64,000 nucleotides of DNA, taken from NCBI RefSeq assembly GCF_030811095.1, contig NZ_JAUSQL010000001.1, positions 186,001-250,000 on the forward strand, in the 5' to 3' direction. The DNA comes from Trueperella abortisuis (GTDB lineage Bacteria; Actinomycetota; Actinomycetes; Actinomycetales; Actinomycetaceae). The notes under the pieces are model-generated. The model made no database searches and had not been told where the DNA came from. It saw only the letters and a program-made list of their open reading frames with translations. Position numbers and translations under genes: made by a program. Below, piece by piece: positions 1 through 8,793 of the stretch (the first letter of the stretch is position 1; each line of letters begins with the position of its first letter).

Positions 1-1
1 G

Positions 2-499
2 CGGGCGACGCACTCGCTCGGCGACGGGCAGTACGCCAAGCGTCGGGCGGCATGCGAGGAGGCGGCTCGGGAGCTGGGTCTGGTCTCGCTGCGCGACGCC
101 GAGGAGGCGGACCTCGGCCGGCTCTCCGGAGAGCTGCTTCGCCGGGCGCGTCACGTGGTGACGGAGAACGAGCGAGTGCTGGCCACGGTTGAGCTGTTGC
201 GGGCCGGGCGGCCGGAGGAGATCGGGGCGTTGCTGTCGGACTCGCACGCCTCCCTGCGTGACGATTACGAGGTCAGCGTGGCGGAGCTGGACGTCGCGTG
301 CGAGGCCGCCGAGGGCGCGGGTGCGCTGGGTGCGCGCATGACGGGCGGAGGATTCGGCGGTTCCGCGATCGCGCTCATCGAGGCGGGCGCGCAGGACCGG
401 GTCGTCGACGCCGTCCGTGGGGCATACGCCCAACGCGGATTTGGCGAACCGGGCTTCTTGGCGGCGACGCCGGCAAACCGGGCCGAGCGGGTGAGCTGA
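2..499 (+). CDS. galK: Galactokinase, C-terminal part (5' end outside window)
   Basis: The frame is open from the window edge and encodes the last 165 residues of a GHMP-family galactokinase, which phosphorylates galactose to galactose-1-phosphate in the Leloir pathway. The stretch HSLGDGQYAKRR, the following VVTENERV and the late glycine-rich GARMTGGGFGGSAIAL (GHMP motif 3) are characteristic of the family. The start codon and the first two GHMP motifs lie upstream of the window. Galactokinase fits a genome that also carries a galactosyl-hexosamine phosphorolysis pathway at 22111-26878, but the two loci are 21 kb apart, so co-regulation is only a guess. Confidence 0.93.
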   Translation, partial: RATHSLGDGQYAKRRAACEEAARELGLVSLRDAEEADLGRLSGELLRRARHVVTENERVLATVELLRAGRPEEIGALLSDSHASLRDDYEVSVAELDVACEAAEGAGALGARMTGGGFGGSAIALIEAGAQDRVVDAVRGAYAQRGFGEPGFLAATPANRAERVS

Positions 500-578
500 T
501 CGGTCAGCGCGCCTGTGGGTTGCTCCTAAGAATGTCGGAGGGGAGGGCTAGAATCGGGCTCGACACGATGGGAGCTGA

Positions 579-1601
579 ATGAAGTACGTCTGGGGATTCT
601 TGGCGGTTTTGTTTGTGGCGGTGGGCGCGCTGACGCTGCGGCCCGATCTGCTGCCGGGCGCTGAAAGCTGGGTGCTGCGCACCCCGATGGCTCACGTCAT
701 GGCGTTGCGGCCGTGGCTTGCGATCGTGTTCGCCGGGGTGGCGGCCTTCCTCCTCATCTTCGCGGCGATCCGCCGCTCCCTGGTCGGCTCGGGCAGGATC
801 GCGCTCGCTACGAGCCTGGCCTACCTCGTGATGGCCGTCTTCCACGGGGGTACGCTCTACGCGCGCGGGATCCAGTCGCCGGCGCAACTGGGCCCGGACC
901 ACGGCGTCACCGCGGTGGGGGAGGGCAACGGTCAGGTGACCGTGCTGTCGTTTAACACGCTCGGCGGCTCGATCGTCATGGCGGATCTCGCCGACTCGGT
1001 GGTGAGCAACGGCGTGGACGTGCTCGTGCTGACGGAGACCTCGACCGCCGGCGGCGAGGAACTCGTGGGCCTGCTGGCCGATCGCGGCCTGACCTTCCGC
1101 CAGTTCGACACGGGCACGGATCGCTACGCCACGGAGTTCGAGTCCACCGTGGTGCTGGTCTCCGACTCGCTTGGGGAGTATTCGCAGGTGGCGGCGGAGG
1201 GGCTGCCGGGCTCGAGCGTCGTCGTCGTGCCGGCGAACGGGCACGGGCCGAAGATTATCGGCGTGCATCCGTTTGCGCCTGCGCCGGCGCATATGGACAG
1301 GTGGAAGGCGGACATCTCCGCGATCTACGGCCAGTGCGCGGATACGTCGTTCATCATGGCCGGCGACTTTAACTCGACCGTCGACCACCAGATGGTCCTC
1401 GGGGCGGATTGCGCCGACGCGCGGATCGAGGCGGGCGCCGGCGGGCTCGGGACGTGGCCGAGCGCCATGCCCGCCCTGCTCGGCACCCCGATCGACCGCG
1501 TCCTCACGGACGGTAGCTACCGCGGGGTGGAGGCGAGCGAGGTCGCCAGCGGGGGCAGCGATCACCGCGGGATCATCGTGCGGTTGGCGCCCGCCGATTA
1601 A
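579..1601 (+). CDS. Endonuclease/exonuclease/phosphatase family membrane protein
   Basis: 340 residues. The first ~100 contain hydrophobic segments (near residues 5-22, 45-65 and 75-92), so the enzyme is probably membrane-anchored. Residues ~115-338 form an EEP (DNase I-like) domain: LSFNTLGG opens it, LVLTETS supplies the metal-binding Glu, IMAGDFNST carries the catalytic Asp/Asn, and GGSDHRGI near the C-terminus carries the Asp-His pair. Members of this fold cleave phosphodiesters in nucleic acids, phosphoinositides or sphingomyelin; the substrate here cannot be told. It is 79 bp downstream of galK and is probably transcribed separately. Confidence 0.85.
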   Translation: MKYVWGFLAVLFVAVGALTLRPDLLPGAESWVLRTPMAHVMALRPWLAIVFAGVAAFLLIFAAIRRSLVGSGRIALATSLAYLVMAVFHGGTLYARGIQSPAQLGPDHGVTAVGEGNGQVTVLSFNTLGGSIVMADLADSVVSNGVDVLVLTETSTAGGEELVGLLADRGLTFRQFDTGTDRYATEFESTVVLVSDSLGEYSQVAAEGLPGSSVVVVPANGHGPKIIGVHPFAPAPAHMDRWKADISAIYGQCADTSFIMAGDFNSTVDHQMVLGADCADARIEAGAGGLGTWPSAMPALLGTPIDRVLTDGSYRGVEASEVASGGSDHRGIIVRLAPAD

Positions 1602-1670
1602 GCGCAGCGCAAAGCGGCCGCCGGCGGAGGTGTGGCGCGGTTATGCTGGAGGCAAGACTAAGGAGGAACC

Positions 1671-1967
1671 ATGGGTTTTTTGAGGACGGTAGCCGTCGGC
1701 GCGATCGGATACGTGCTGGGGGCGCGTGCGGGGCGTGAGCGCTACGAGCAGATCAAGTCAGGGGCGAAGCGCGTGTGGGATTCGAACGCGGTGCGCGATG
1801 GGCGTTCCAAGGTGCGCAACCAGGCCGCGGACACCTTCCAGCAGGCCCAGAACCTCGCCTCCGAGAAGCTTCATGAGGCCACCGACGCCGTCAAGGACAA
1901 GGTCCGCTCGGACGATCCGCGCGTGGATGACGAGATCACGGTGGAGGCCGTCCGGGTCGAGGAGTAG
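1671..1967 (+). CDS. Small YtxH-like membrane/stress protein
   Basis: 98 residues behind a textbook ribosome-binding site (AAGGAGG a few bases before ATG). The N-terminus has one glycine/alanine-rich hydrophobic segment (VAVGAIGYVLGARAG, residues ~6-20). It is followed by a charged, amphipathic helical region rich in Lys, Glu, Ala and Gln and an acidic tail. This layout is seen in actinobacterial YtxH-like proteins of unknown function. No catalytic motif is visible. It lies between two unrelated plus-strand genes and may be monocistronic. Confidence 0.7.
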   Translation: MGFLRTVAVGAIGYVLGARAGRERYEQIKSGAKRVWDSNAVRDGRSKVRNQAADTFQQAQNLASEKLHEATDAVKDKVRSDDPRVDDEITVEAVRVEE

Positions 1968-2057
1968 CGGCACGGGCGGCCGCCCGCCAACATGTGAGCC
2001 AGCCCACCAGCGGGGCCGCAGGAGGGGTAAGCTAGGGGCAAGCGACGGAGGTGCCTC

Positions 2058-3029
2058 ATGGACTATGTGCTCACAGATTTGATGGTTGACCGCGGGCGCG
2101 GCGCGCTCTTGGCCTCCGCCTGCGGGGATGCGCTCGGCGTGCCGTACGAGTTCACGCGCGGCACGGACGATCCTCAGATGCTTGGCGGCGGACTCGGCCC
2201 CTACGAGCCGGGCGAGTGGAGCGACGACACGCAGATGGCGATCTGCATCGCCTCCGTGGCGGACTCGGGCCTGAGCCTGACCTCCGACAAGGCACACGAC
2301 GAGATTGGCCAGAACTTCATCAACTGGATGCACGACGGCGCCACCGACATCGGCATCCAAACCCGCGCGGTGTTGCTCAACGCCTCGCGGATGACGGGCG
2401 ACGTCTCCGACCGTCTGCGCCAGGCAGCTCGCGACTACGCCGCCACCACGGAGCGCGGGGCGGGCAACGCGGCGCTCGGGCGGATCGCGCCGATCGGCAT
2501 CTCCTTCCTGTGGGATCGCGACGCGACGGCACGTGCGGCGCGCTCCATCGCGACCCTCACTCACGCCGACCGCGAGGCGGAAGAGGCTTGCGTGCTGTGG
2601 GCCGAGGCTATGCGCGTGGCCGTCATCGACGGGGTGTTGAACGTGCGCGCGGGGATGGACCTGCTCCTGGAGGAATCGCGCCCGAGCTGGGAGGCGCGGA
2701 TCGCCGACGCCGAGGCCGGGTTGGTTAACCCCCGAACGAACGGCTACACGGTTTCGGCGTTGCAGTGCGCGTGGTTTGCGGTCAAGGCGACCCAGGACTA
2801 CTTCGGCGAGGCCGCGATGTATGACGGGTTACGCAGGGCGGTCAAGCTCGGCGGGGATACGGACACGGTGGCAGCCATCGCGGGCGCGCTGCTCGGCGCC
2901 CGTTGGGGCGAGAGCGCGATCCCGGCGGCGTGGAAGGACGCGGTGCACGGCTGGCCGGGCATGGGCGGCGCTGAGCTCGCAGACATGGGCGAGCGGATCG
3001 TTCGCAATTCCCAGCCGCGAGGCTTCTAG
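2058..3029 (+). CDS. ADP-ribosylglycohydrolase family protein
   Basis: 323 residues. The N-terminal RGALLASACGDALGVPYEF, the metal-binding WSDDTQM at residues 54-60 and the C-terminal GGDTDTVAAIAGALLGARWG at 265-284 are the three signature blocks of the DraG/ARH family, which hydrolyses ADP-ribose linkages using two Mg ions. The acidic ligands are present, so activity is likely. The target (protein, DNA or free nucleotide derivative) is not evident, and no ADP-ribosyltransferase gene is nearby. The start follows GGAGG at good spacing. Confidence 0.9.
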   Translation: MDYVLTDLMVDRGRGALLASACGDALGVPYEFTRGTDDPQMLGGGLGPYEPGEWSDDTQMAICIASVADSGLSLTSDKAHDEIGQNFINWMHDGATDIGIQTRAVLLNASRMTGDVSDRLRQAARDYAATTERGAGNAALGRIAPIGISFLWDRDATARAARSIATLTHADREAEEACVLWAEAMRVAVIDGVLNVRAGMDLLLEESRPSWEARIADAEAGLVNPRTNGYTVSALQCAWFAVKATQDYFGEAAMYDGLRRAVKLGGDTDTVAAIAGALLGARWGESAIPAAWKDAVHGWPGMGGAELADMGERIVRNSQPRGF

Positions 3030-3044
3030 CGCGCCGAGCCTGGC

Positions 3045-4145
3045 CTACCGGAAGCGCCGAATCTTGCGCAGGAGCGCGTAGCCGTCCTCGCCGCGAATGA
3101 TGGGGACGCCGCCGTCCTCGATGTCGCAGTCCTCGCGGTCGCCGGCGGTGGCCTCCGGCGTGCCGTGGGAGAGCACCTGTTGGACCGGGTTGAGGGTGCG
3201 CAGAGCGATGCCCCGCACGCGGCGCGGATGGGCGCGGGCGAGTTCGTCGTAGATGAGGGGGTCGTGCTGGCCGTCGTCGCCGACGAGGTACCACGAAATG
3301 TTGGGGAACATGATGAGCAGGTTGCGCAGCTGCGTCTTCTTGTGTTCCTGGCCGGAGCGGAAGAGGCCGGTGGGGGTGGGGCCCCAGTCGGTGAGCAGCA
3401 TCGGGCCGATGGGGAGCTCGTTGTGCTGGATGAAGCTGAGCATCGTCGAATAGACGTTCCATGCGCCTGTGGACAGGTAAAACACGGGTGCGTCCGGGCT
3501 TGAGTCGAGAAGGTTGTGGTAGAACTCGGCCATCCCGGGCACGGGCTGGCGCATGTCGGTGTGGAGAACGAAGGAGTTGTAGGCGGCGAGCATCGCGCGC
3601 GGCAGCCAGGTGACGACGATCGTGTCGTCGATGTCGGAGACAAGTCCGGTGGTGGCGTGGTCCGAGACGATCATGACGGGCGCGGTGATCGCCTCGCCCG
3701 CGGCCGGGGTGAGCGTGGCCTCGTGCCAGCCGGGCGGCAGGCCGTGGTCCTCGATGAGGAGGTCAACGTAGCCGGAGCGATCCGTGCGCGTGGCGATCGT
3801 GCGGCCGCCCAACTGGACCGTGACCGGCAGGAAGCCCACCTGGGTTGTGAAAAACTGGCGCCACCCGCGTTGGGCCTTCTCCGCGTTCTGCGTGGCGAGT
3901 TTGGCCAGGCCGCGCACTTGCGGCGAGGTCAGCGAGTGCATGGACTTGGGTAGGAAGGGCAGCTCGAAGGGTTGGGCGTCGTTAGGGTCGGCCATGGTGG
4001 CGCGCGCGAGCACCTTTGCCGCGTGGACGGAGCCCCAGCCGGCGTAGCCGGTTAGCCGCGGCAGCCACCCGCGTTCGCGCAGGCGCACGGTGTTGCGCCT
4101 GTTGGCGGCGTCTTCGAAGTTGCGAGCCACATCTGCCAGATCCAT
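3045..4145 (-). CDS. App1-like phosphatase (DUF2183 family)
   Basis: 366 residues, convergent with the ADP-ribosylglycohydrolase gene. The C-terminal half is a HAD-type phosphatase domain: DIDDT at residues 171-175 (nucleophile and acid/base Asp), LSTGAWN around 224-230 (the Ser/Thr motif), and GDDGQHD at 289-295 (acidic metal-binding motif). This matches the catalytic domain of yeast App1 phosphatidate phosphatase. Residues ~60-165 look like a beta-rich accessory domain. Actinobacterial members are usually annotated as App1 family proteins without a proven substrate. Confidence 0.85.
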   Translation of the reverse strand: MDLADVARNFEDAANRRNTVRLRERGWLPRLTGYAGWGSVHAAKVLARATMADPNDAQPFELPFLPKSMHSLTSPQVRGLAKLATQNAEKAQRGWRQFFTTQVGFLPVTVQLGGRTIATRTDRSGYVDLLIEDHGLPPGWHEATLTPAAGEAITAPVMIVSDHATTGLVSDIDDTIVVTWLPRAMLAAYNSFVLHTDMRQPVPGMAEFYHNLLDSSPDAPVFYLSTGAWNVYSTMLSFIQHNELPIGPMLLTDWGPTPTGLFRSGQEHKKTQLRNLLIMFPNISWYLVGDDGQHDPLIYDELARAHPRRVRGIALRTLNPVQQVLSHGTPEATAGDREDCDIEDGGVPIIRGEDGYALLRKIRRFR

Positions 4146-4306
4146 GCCCTTAGCCTACAAGGGTGGGCGCCGGCCGTGCGAGGGCAACAAGCCCGACAGA
4201 AATCGTGAATATGCCGGCTGACGATCGCTATACGGGCTAGACCGCGTCAATGAAAACGATCGCTGGCCCTCAGCACCTCGTAGCGGCACAAAGTCGCGAG
4301 CAACAG

Positions 4307-5743
4307 CTACTTAGTCGGATCCGTTACTTTGACAATTCCGTGCGCACCACGTTCGGCTTCGGACATGATGTGGTTGACCACCGAGTAGTGCCCTGCCTCC
4401 GGGAAGGTCAGCTCAACGAAACCACCCTCGGCCGGGAGCAGGGAAAGTACTTGGGCACCGCCGTCGTCGGATCCCCAAGCACTGGCGCCCTGCTTGATGT
4501 GGTAGGCGCCCTCGGTCCATAACGTGTCGAATTGTCCGCCGACGATATGGAAGCTCAGCGGCACGTTCGGGCCAGCATCGAGCACCCAGAAGCGCACACG
4601 CTCGTCGGTGACGACCTCGAACATTTCCTGGTCGTATTGGTTCGCGATGCCGTTAAAGACCACTCGATCCGGGGTGCCAGTTGCGATTTTGTCCGCATCA
4701 AGCTCCTCGGCCTCGGCGGCCGAATGTGCCGCGCTGGCAAGGTAGACCTCAGACTGGACGAGCACGAACTGTTTATCCACCGGTTCTAAACCTTCGGGTT
4801 CAATCACCACGGCACCGTGCATACCCGCGGCAATGTGCGTGGACATCGGAGAGGTGGAACAGTGATACATCCAGATTCCGGCGCGGGTGGCGGTAAAGGT
4901 GTAGACGAGTTTCTCGCCGGGTGCGATCGTTCGCATCGGCTCGTCGGGGGCGAGTGCACCGGCGTGAAAATCGATGGAGTGGCCAATCGTTCCGTCGTTG
5001 ATGAGCGTTACGTTGAACGTATCCCCCACGCGCCCATGAAGGGTAGGCCCTACCCCGTTGCCGTTGAACGTCCAGCGTGTTTGATACAGGCCGGGTGCTA
5101 CCTCAAGGGGAACCTCGGTGACGGTCAGGGTGACCTCGTGAGTCACTGGCCCTTCGTCCGTCTCGAGCGCGGGAAGTTCCGCCGATATTGGCTCGTTGAT
5201 CTCGCCATCGCCGTCGGGAATCGCTACATTACCGGTGTGCTCGGCGTGGGGAGCTGAGCCGGGTCCGCCGTCGGACGTACCCGCAGCCGGCTCGATAACC
5301 ACAATGTCGATTGTCATTCCCATTTGCTTGTGACCCGCAACGGAGCAGTAGCCCTGGATCGACTCCGTGATTACCCCGGCATCGAGCACCGCGGTTTCGC
5401 CCGGCTGAACGCGCCCCGTCTCATACTCACCGATCACGAGGTCATGCCCATTGAGCGCATCGCGGTTCTCCAACGTGACAACGAGCCTATTGCCCGCTGG
5501 CACCTCGATGCGGTTGGGCGTGAAGGACATATCGTGGTTCGCAACGATCATCACTTCCGTTGTTTCGCCGGTGGGTTCGACGACGCCGGTCTGGCTTGGC
5601 TGCACACCGCCCAAGTCGCGTGCGGGGAGATTCGCGGCCGATGGATTCCATATAACACCAATGGTGACGGCAAGGAGAATCGCACACAGGGCTGCGACGA
5701 TGCTGATGCCCGACCATATCGATGGCGGTTTAACCTCGTTCAT
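4307..5743 (-). CDS. nirK: Copper-containing nitrite reductase with extra N-terminal cupredoxin domain
   Basis: 478 residues; reduces nitrite to nitric oxide outside the membrane. A hydrophobic segment at ~13-32 is a membrane anchor or signal. Residues ~60-150 form an added blue-copper domain with candidate ligands H100, C133, H138 and M141 or M143. Residues ~200-475 are the NirK core with every key residue present. Type 1 copper: H255, C295, H303, M308. Type 2 copper: H260, H294, H458. Catalytic pair: D258 and H399. The GAHGIVKV end is also typical of NirK. It is the last gene of a four-gene operon and overlaps the preceding gene by 14 bp. The extra cupredoxin probably passes electrons to the core; this is an inference. 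Confidence 0.9.
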   Translation of the reverse strand: MNEVKPPSIWSGISIVAALCAILLAVTIGVIWNPSAANLPARDLGGVQPSQTGVVEPTGETTEVMIVANHDMSFTPNRIEVPAGNRLVVTLENRDALNGHDLVIGEYETGRVQPGETAVLDAGVITESIQGYCSVAGHKQMGMTIDIVVIEPAAGTSDGGPGSAPHAEHTGNVAIPDGDGEINEPISAELPALETDEGPVTHEVTLTVTEVPLEVAPGLYQTRWTFNGNGVGPTLHGRVGDTFNVTLINDGTIGHSIDFHAGALAPDEPMRTIAPGEKLVYTFTATRAGIWMYHCSTSPMSTHIAAGMHGAVVIEPEGLEPVDKQFVLVQSEVYLASAAHSAAEAEELDADKIATGTPDRVVFNGIANQYDQEMFEVVTDERVRFWVLDAGPNVPLSFHIVGGQFDTLWTEGAYHIKQGASAWGSDDGGAQVLSLLPAEGGFVELTFPEAGHYSVVNHIMSEAERGAHGIVKVTDPTK

Positions 5744-7067
5744 GAGACTTCTCCTTGGCTGCGAGAGCGGCTCGAATCGCTGCTATTAATGCGGGGATGA
5801 AAGACGCGAAGGTAATGAGTGCAAGGGCGATCATGGCATGCCTGACCATGTCCGGGACGGGCAGCAACCACACGAGCAACGCCACGTTTGGGACGATGAT
5901 GCGGAATGCGGCCCCTGCGTTCAGGGGCCCTTGGGCAGCTCGCGTCATGGCGGGCCCGCGGCCAACGAGCATCGGGATCAGATAGCTGAGCGCTCCTAGT
6001 AACAGTTGCAGGCTAAAGCCCACCACGAACACTGCGGCGACGGCTGGGAGCTTGTCAGTCACCTCGGGCCAGCTTGCCGACGTCGCCAAGAGATAGCCCA
6101 CCCACACCAGCCCAACCGCAGACCACAGCATTGACGCGCCAACCGACGTCGGCGCAAATTCGACCAAACCTTTTTGCTTGAGCGGCGCTACCAGCGACCT
6201 GCCCCACCACACTAGTCCCACGGCATAGACCGCGAGGCCTGCGAGCGACAGTTCTTGAATCCCGCTCAGCGCACCCGCCGACATGACTGCAATGCCGAGC
6301 AGGAAAAGCGGGTAGGTCTGGCGCGCGTACTTTTCAGCATGGGGATCCATGCGTGCGCGGATCATCGTGGGCCAGAAGGTGAGAAGCGTGCCGATCACCG
6401 TCAGCCCGATCCACCCGAGCAGGTTAAAGACCATGTGGGTGATCATGAGGCGACCGCGCCACTCGTCGTTCACGCCGAATGCCAGCACGACACCAAAAGT
6501 AGCGCCGATCGGGAGCAGGCAGGCGGCCGTCACGTAATAGCGGACGACGATACGGAACCTGCCCGGAAGTGCAGCGCGGAACTTTGTGAGGAGGTGTGCA
6601 ATGTGCCAGGTCATCGCTGCGGCTACGAACAGTGCGCCCGCAAGGACGATCAACCATTGGTCGGCCGGGAAGCCGATGAGCACGAGAAGGGCACCCACGC
6701 CGAGCACGCCGATGCGCTGGTCTTGGGCACGTTCTTCGTGCGGGGTCGCGCGAGTTTTGAGCAGGGTGTGAGCGAAGTACTCTGACCACACCATCGCCGA
6801 ATGTGTGAGCGCACCGAGGAGGATGAGGTGGATGAGTAGCCAGTCCGAGGCCGGGATGAGGTGATTTAGTGGCACCACGATAATGGCCGTGAGCAGCCAG
6901 ACGAGAGCCACGAAGTCACGCAATCGTCGAACGCGTTTGGGGGAAGGCGCGGGTGTGCTTTGCGGGCTAAGACCGGGGCGAGGGTTGCGACTCGACCAGG
7001 TTTCGCGATGTGGACCTCCGCTGTGGCTGCCGTGTGGGTCACCGTTGGGTCGCGGTCCGATGTTCAT
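5730..7067 (-). CDS. Polytopic membrane protein of the nitrite/NO operon
   Basis: 445 residues. A Pro/His/Gly-rich cytoplasmic N-terminus (~50 residues) is followed by about 12 hydrophobic segments. Several histidines lie in or near membrane helices (LIHLILLGALTHSAM, YFAHTLL, WHIAHLL, MITHMVFNLLG), reminiscent of heme-binding helices in heme-copper oxidase subunit I and NnrS-like proteins. The gene overlaps the upstream membrane-protein gene as ATGA and overlaps nirK, so translation is probably coupled. A role in electron delivery to NirK or in nitric oxide handling is inferred from context. I do not recognise it as a characterised enzyme. Confidence 0.65.
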   Translation of the reverse strand: MNIGPRPNGDPHGSHSGGPHRETWSSRNPRPGLSPQSTPAPSPKRVRRLRDFVALVWLLTAIIVVPLNHLIPASDWLLIHLILLGALTHSAMVWSEYFAHTLLKTRATPHEERAQDQRIGVLGVGALLVLIGFPADQWLIVLAGALFVAAAMTWHIAHLLTKFRAALPGRFRIVVRYYVTAACLLPIGATFGVVLAFGVNDEWRGRLMITHMVFNLLGWIGLTVIGTLLTFWPTMIRARMDPHAEKYARQTYPLFLLGIAVMSAGALSGIQELSLAGLAVYAVGLVWWGRSLVAPLKQKGLVEFAPTSVGASMLWSAVGLVWVGYLLATSASWPEVTDKLPAVAAVFVVGFSLQLLLGALSYLIPMLVGRGPAMTRAAQGPLNAGAAFRIIVPNVALLVWLLPVPDMVRHAMIALALITFASFIPALIAAIRAALAAKEKSHERG

Positions 7068-8218
7068 CGTGTTCCCTTTTCTGCGGCGACGACGGCGGCC
7101 CGGCCGCGTGTCACTTTCCGATTCTTGCGGGAAGGTTTGCGGTTTCCCGTCACCACGGCTGCGATGACGGACAGCAGGAACAACAAAATGGCCACGATGT
7201 TAAGGATTCCGCCGTGCTGCCAGATCGTTCCTTGGCCATCGAAGATTTCTCCGAAAACTCTCATTGCAAGGCCAAGGTTAAGCAGCACGAGAGGCACCCA
7301 CATAAAGCTCCGATAGGGCACGGGAACGCCCATGACGGCTGGGAAGATGACTGGAGCGTGCGCCATGATCATGGCGATGGCGAAGCCGACGAAAACCGTA
7401 TGGATAACGACGTCGTAGTAGACGGTACCCACCTGGCCGCCCGTGACAATCCACGTCAGCGCTCCCACAATCAGCCAGAGGTAACCGAACAGCAGCGCGA
7501 AAGCTGTGAAGCGATGAAGGCCGGTGGATCGGATGAGCCGGCGAGGGACGTCGTCTTTGAGAAGCCAGAACGCGATGGTGAGCTGGGCGAAGCCAAATAC
7601 TCGTGACGCTGGAATCGGCCAGAGCAGCGAAGCCGTAGCAAATGTGAGGAGTGCGCTCGACGTTGCAAGCAGGGTGGGGACGGCTCGCGGTCCCATGCTC
7701 AGCTGCGCGAGCTCAGCACGTTCCGCGGCGATAGTGATGATAAGGAATGCCGAGAGAAGTGGGATTAGCGCCGAATTCTCAAAAGCCAGTGACAGGAGCG
7801 CGGCAGAAAGTGCTGCGACCGCACTGAGGATTTGTGTTGCGACCAGAGTGAGGGGTGCGCGTTTCCACAGGTAGACGTAAACAAGGACAAAAGCGATGGC
7901 GCCCTCCACCATGAGGAGCTGGCCGATCATGCCAACCGTCGTGTCTGGGCCGCCAACCGCATGGACGAGCCCTCCGAGACCTAAGAGCCCCGGAGCGAGG
8001 TAGGCCCAGCGCTTGCTCGGATCCCTATGAGCAAGCGCTTGGGCTCTTTCTAACGAAATCAGCGCACCAAGAAAGCCCAGGGTCATGACGAGACCGTGAG
8101 CGTCGTCGTCGGCGGAAGAGATTGGTGCCCACGTTCCCAACTGAAGGAACGCGGCGTTTAGTCCCGCCAGAAGACATATCCCGCCAAGGATGAGGAAGAC
8201 GATGCGGCTGGATGGCAT
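7064..8218 (-). CDS. NnrS-like polytopic membrane protein
   Basis: 384 residues with ~11-12 hydrophobic segments and a basic C-terminal tail. Histidines occur at helix positions (DDAHGLVMTLGFLG near the N-terminus, VVIHTVFVGFAIAMIMAHAPVIFP in two parts around residues 270-293, and QHGGILNIVAI later). The pattern resembles NnrS-type heme/copper membrane proteins linked to nitric oxide stress. The next gene begins inside this gene's stop codon. Seven bases upstream lies the DUF2249 gene. The NnrS assignment rests on pattern and operon context, not on alignment. Confidence 0.6.
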   Translation of the reverse strand: MPSSRIVFLILGGICLLAGLNAAFLQLGTWAPISSADDDAHGLVMTLGFLGALISLERAQALAHRDPSKRWAYLAPGLLGLGGLVHAVGGPDTTVGMIGQLLMVEGAIAFVLVYVYLWKRAPLTLVATQILSAVAALSAALLSLAFENSALIPLLSAFLIITIAAERAELAQLSMGPRAVPTLLATSSALLTFATASLLWPIPASRVFGFAQLTIAFWLLKDDVPRRLIRSTGLHRFTAFALLFGYLWLIVGALTWIVTGGQVGTVYYDVVIHTVFVGFAIAMIMAHAPVIFPAVMGVPVPYRSFMWVPLVLLNLGLAMRVFGEIFDGQGTIWQHGGILNIVAILLFLLSVIAAVVTGNRKPSRKNRKVTRGRAAVVAAEKGTR

Positions 8219-8224
8219 GTGGCG

Positions 8225-8503
8225 TTACGCCGTGCGGGTGAACTTAACAGTCCACGGGTCTTCGGATACGTAGCTGATTGCGATGGCGTCACCGTTCGCT
8301 GCTGTTACTTGGTCGAGGAGGGGGACGGGGTTGTGCGGAGCGATGAGGTTCATCGAGCCACCTGGCTTGAGCTGGGAAATCGCACCGAGGATTGCCCCGT
8401 GACGGATAGCCGGAGCGAGTTCGCGGGCGTCGAGCACCGGGATGTCGGTGTGGGTGTGTCCGCAGCCGCAGGAATGGGATTCTTGAATAGGTAGTTCGTT
8501 CAT
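8225..8503 (-). CDS. DUF2249 domain protein
   Basis: 92 residues from ATG at 8503; a longer frame to 8563 exists, but family similarity begins after this Met. The sequence VLDARELAPAIRH, then GGSMNLIAPHNPVPLL, and the final WTVKFTR are the DUF2249 pattern. A CxCxHxH stretch (CGCGHTH) precedes the domain and could bind metal. DUF2249 proteins recur beside nitric oxide and nitrite genes, and this one heads the nirK operon. No clear ribosome-binding site precedes the ATG, and AT-rich promoter-like sequence (TATAGAT) lies ~15 bp upstream. Leaderless or near-leaderless transcription is therefore possible. Confidence 0.75.
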   Translation of the reverse strand: MNELPIQESHSCGCGHTHTDIPVLDARELAPAIRHGAILGAISQLKPGGSMNLIAPHNPVPLLDQVTAANGDAIAISYVSEDPWTVKFTRTA

Positions 8504-8566
8504 GTATTTATTACATCTATAACTGTGGAAAAAAGATAGTGGGGAGACTGCGAGAGTTGCCACTGA

Positions 8567-8734
8567 CTAGGCACTAGGCTGCTAGAAACCTTCATCACTA
8601 ACACACGCCAAGCTCGACCAGAACCCAACCCCAAACCCAACTCCGACCAGCCAACCGAGATCGACACCCACATCGACCACGAACACCCCTGGGAAGACGG
8701 ACTCCACATCCGAAAAGGCTGGATCCAAAACTAA
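8567..8734 (+). pseudogene. Possible remnant of an unidentified gene (C-terminal fragment)
   Basis: Between the nirK operon and the GntR gene the plus strand carries a 55-codon open stretch with no start codon. It ends in a stop at 8732-8734 and reads like protein (LGTRLLETFITNTRQARPEP, later HIDHEHPWEDGLHIRKGW). Base composition is less GC-rich than its neighbours. It could be the tail of a decayed transposase or HNH-type gene, but I cannot name the family, and chance openness is not excluded. Confidence 0.25.
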
Positions 8735-8793
8735 CGACACGCCCCCTTTTGTCTATTAACCCGACGGAGCCCGAGCCGGCGTAGCCGGCCGTG

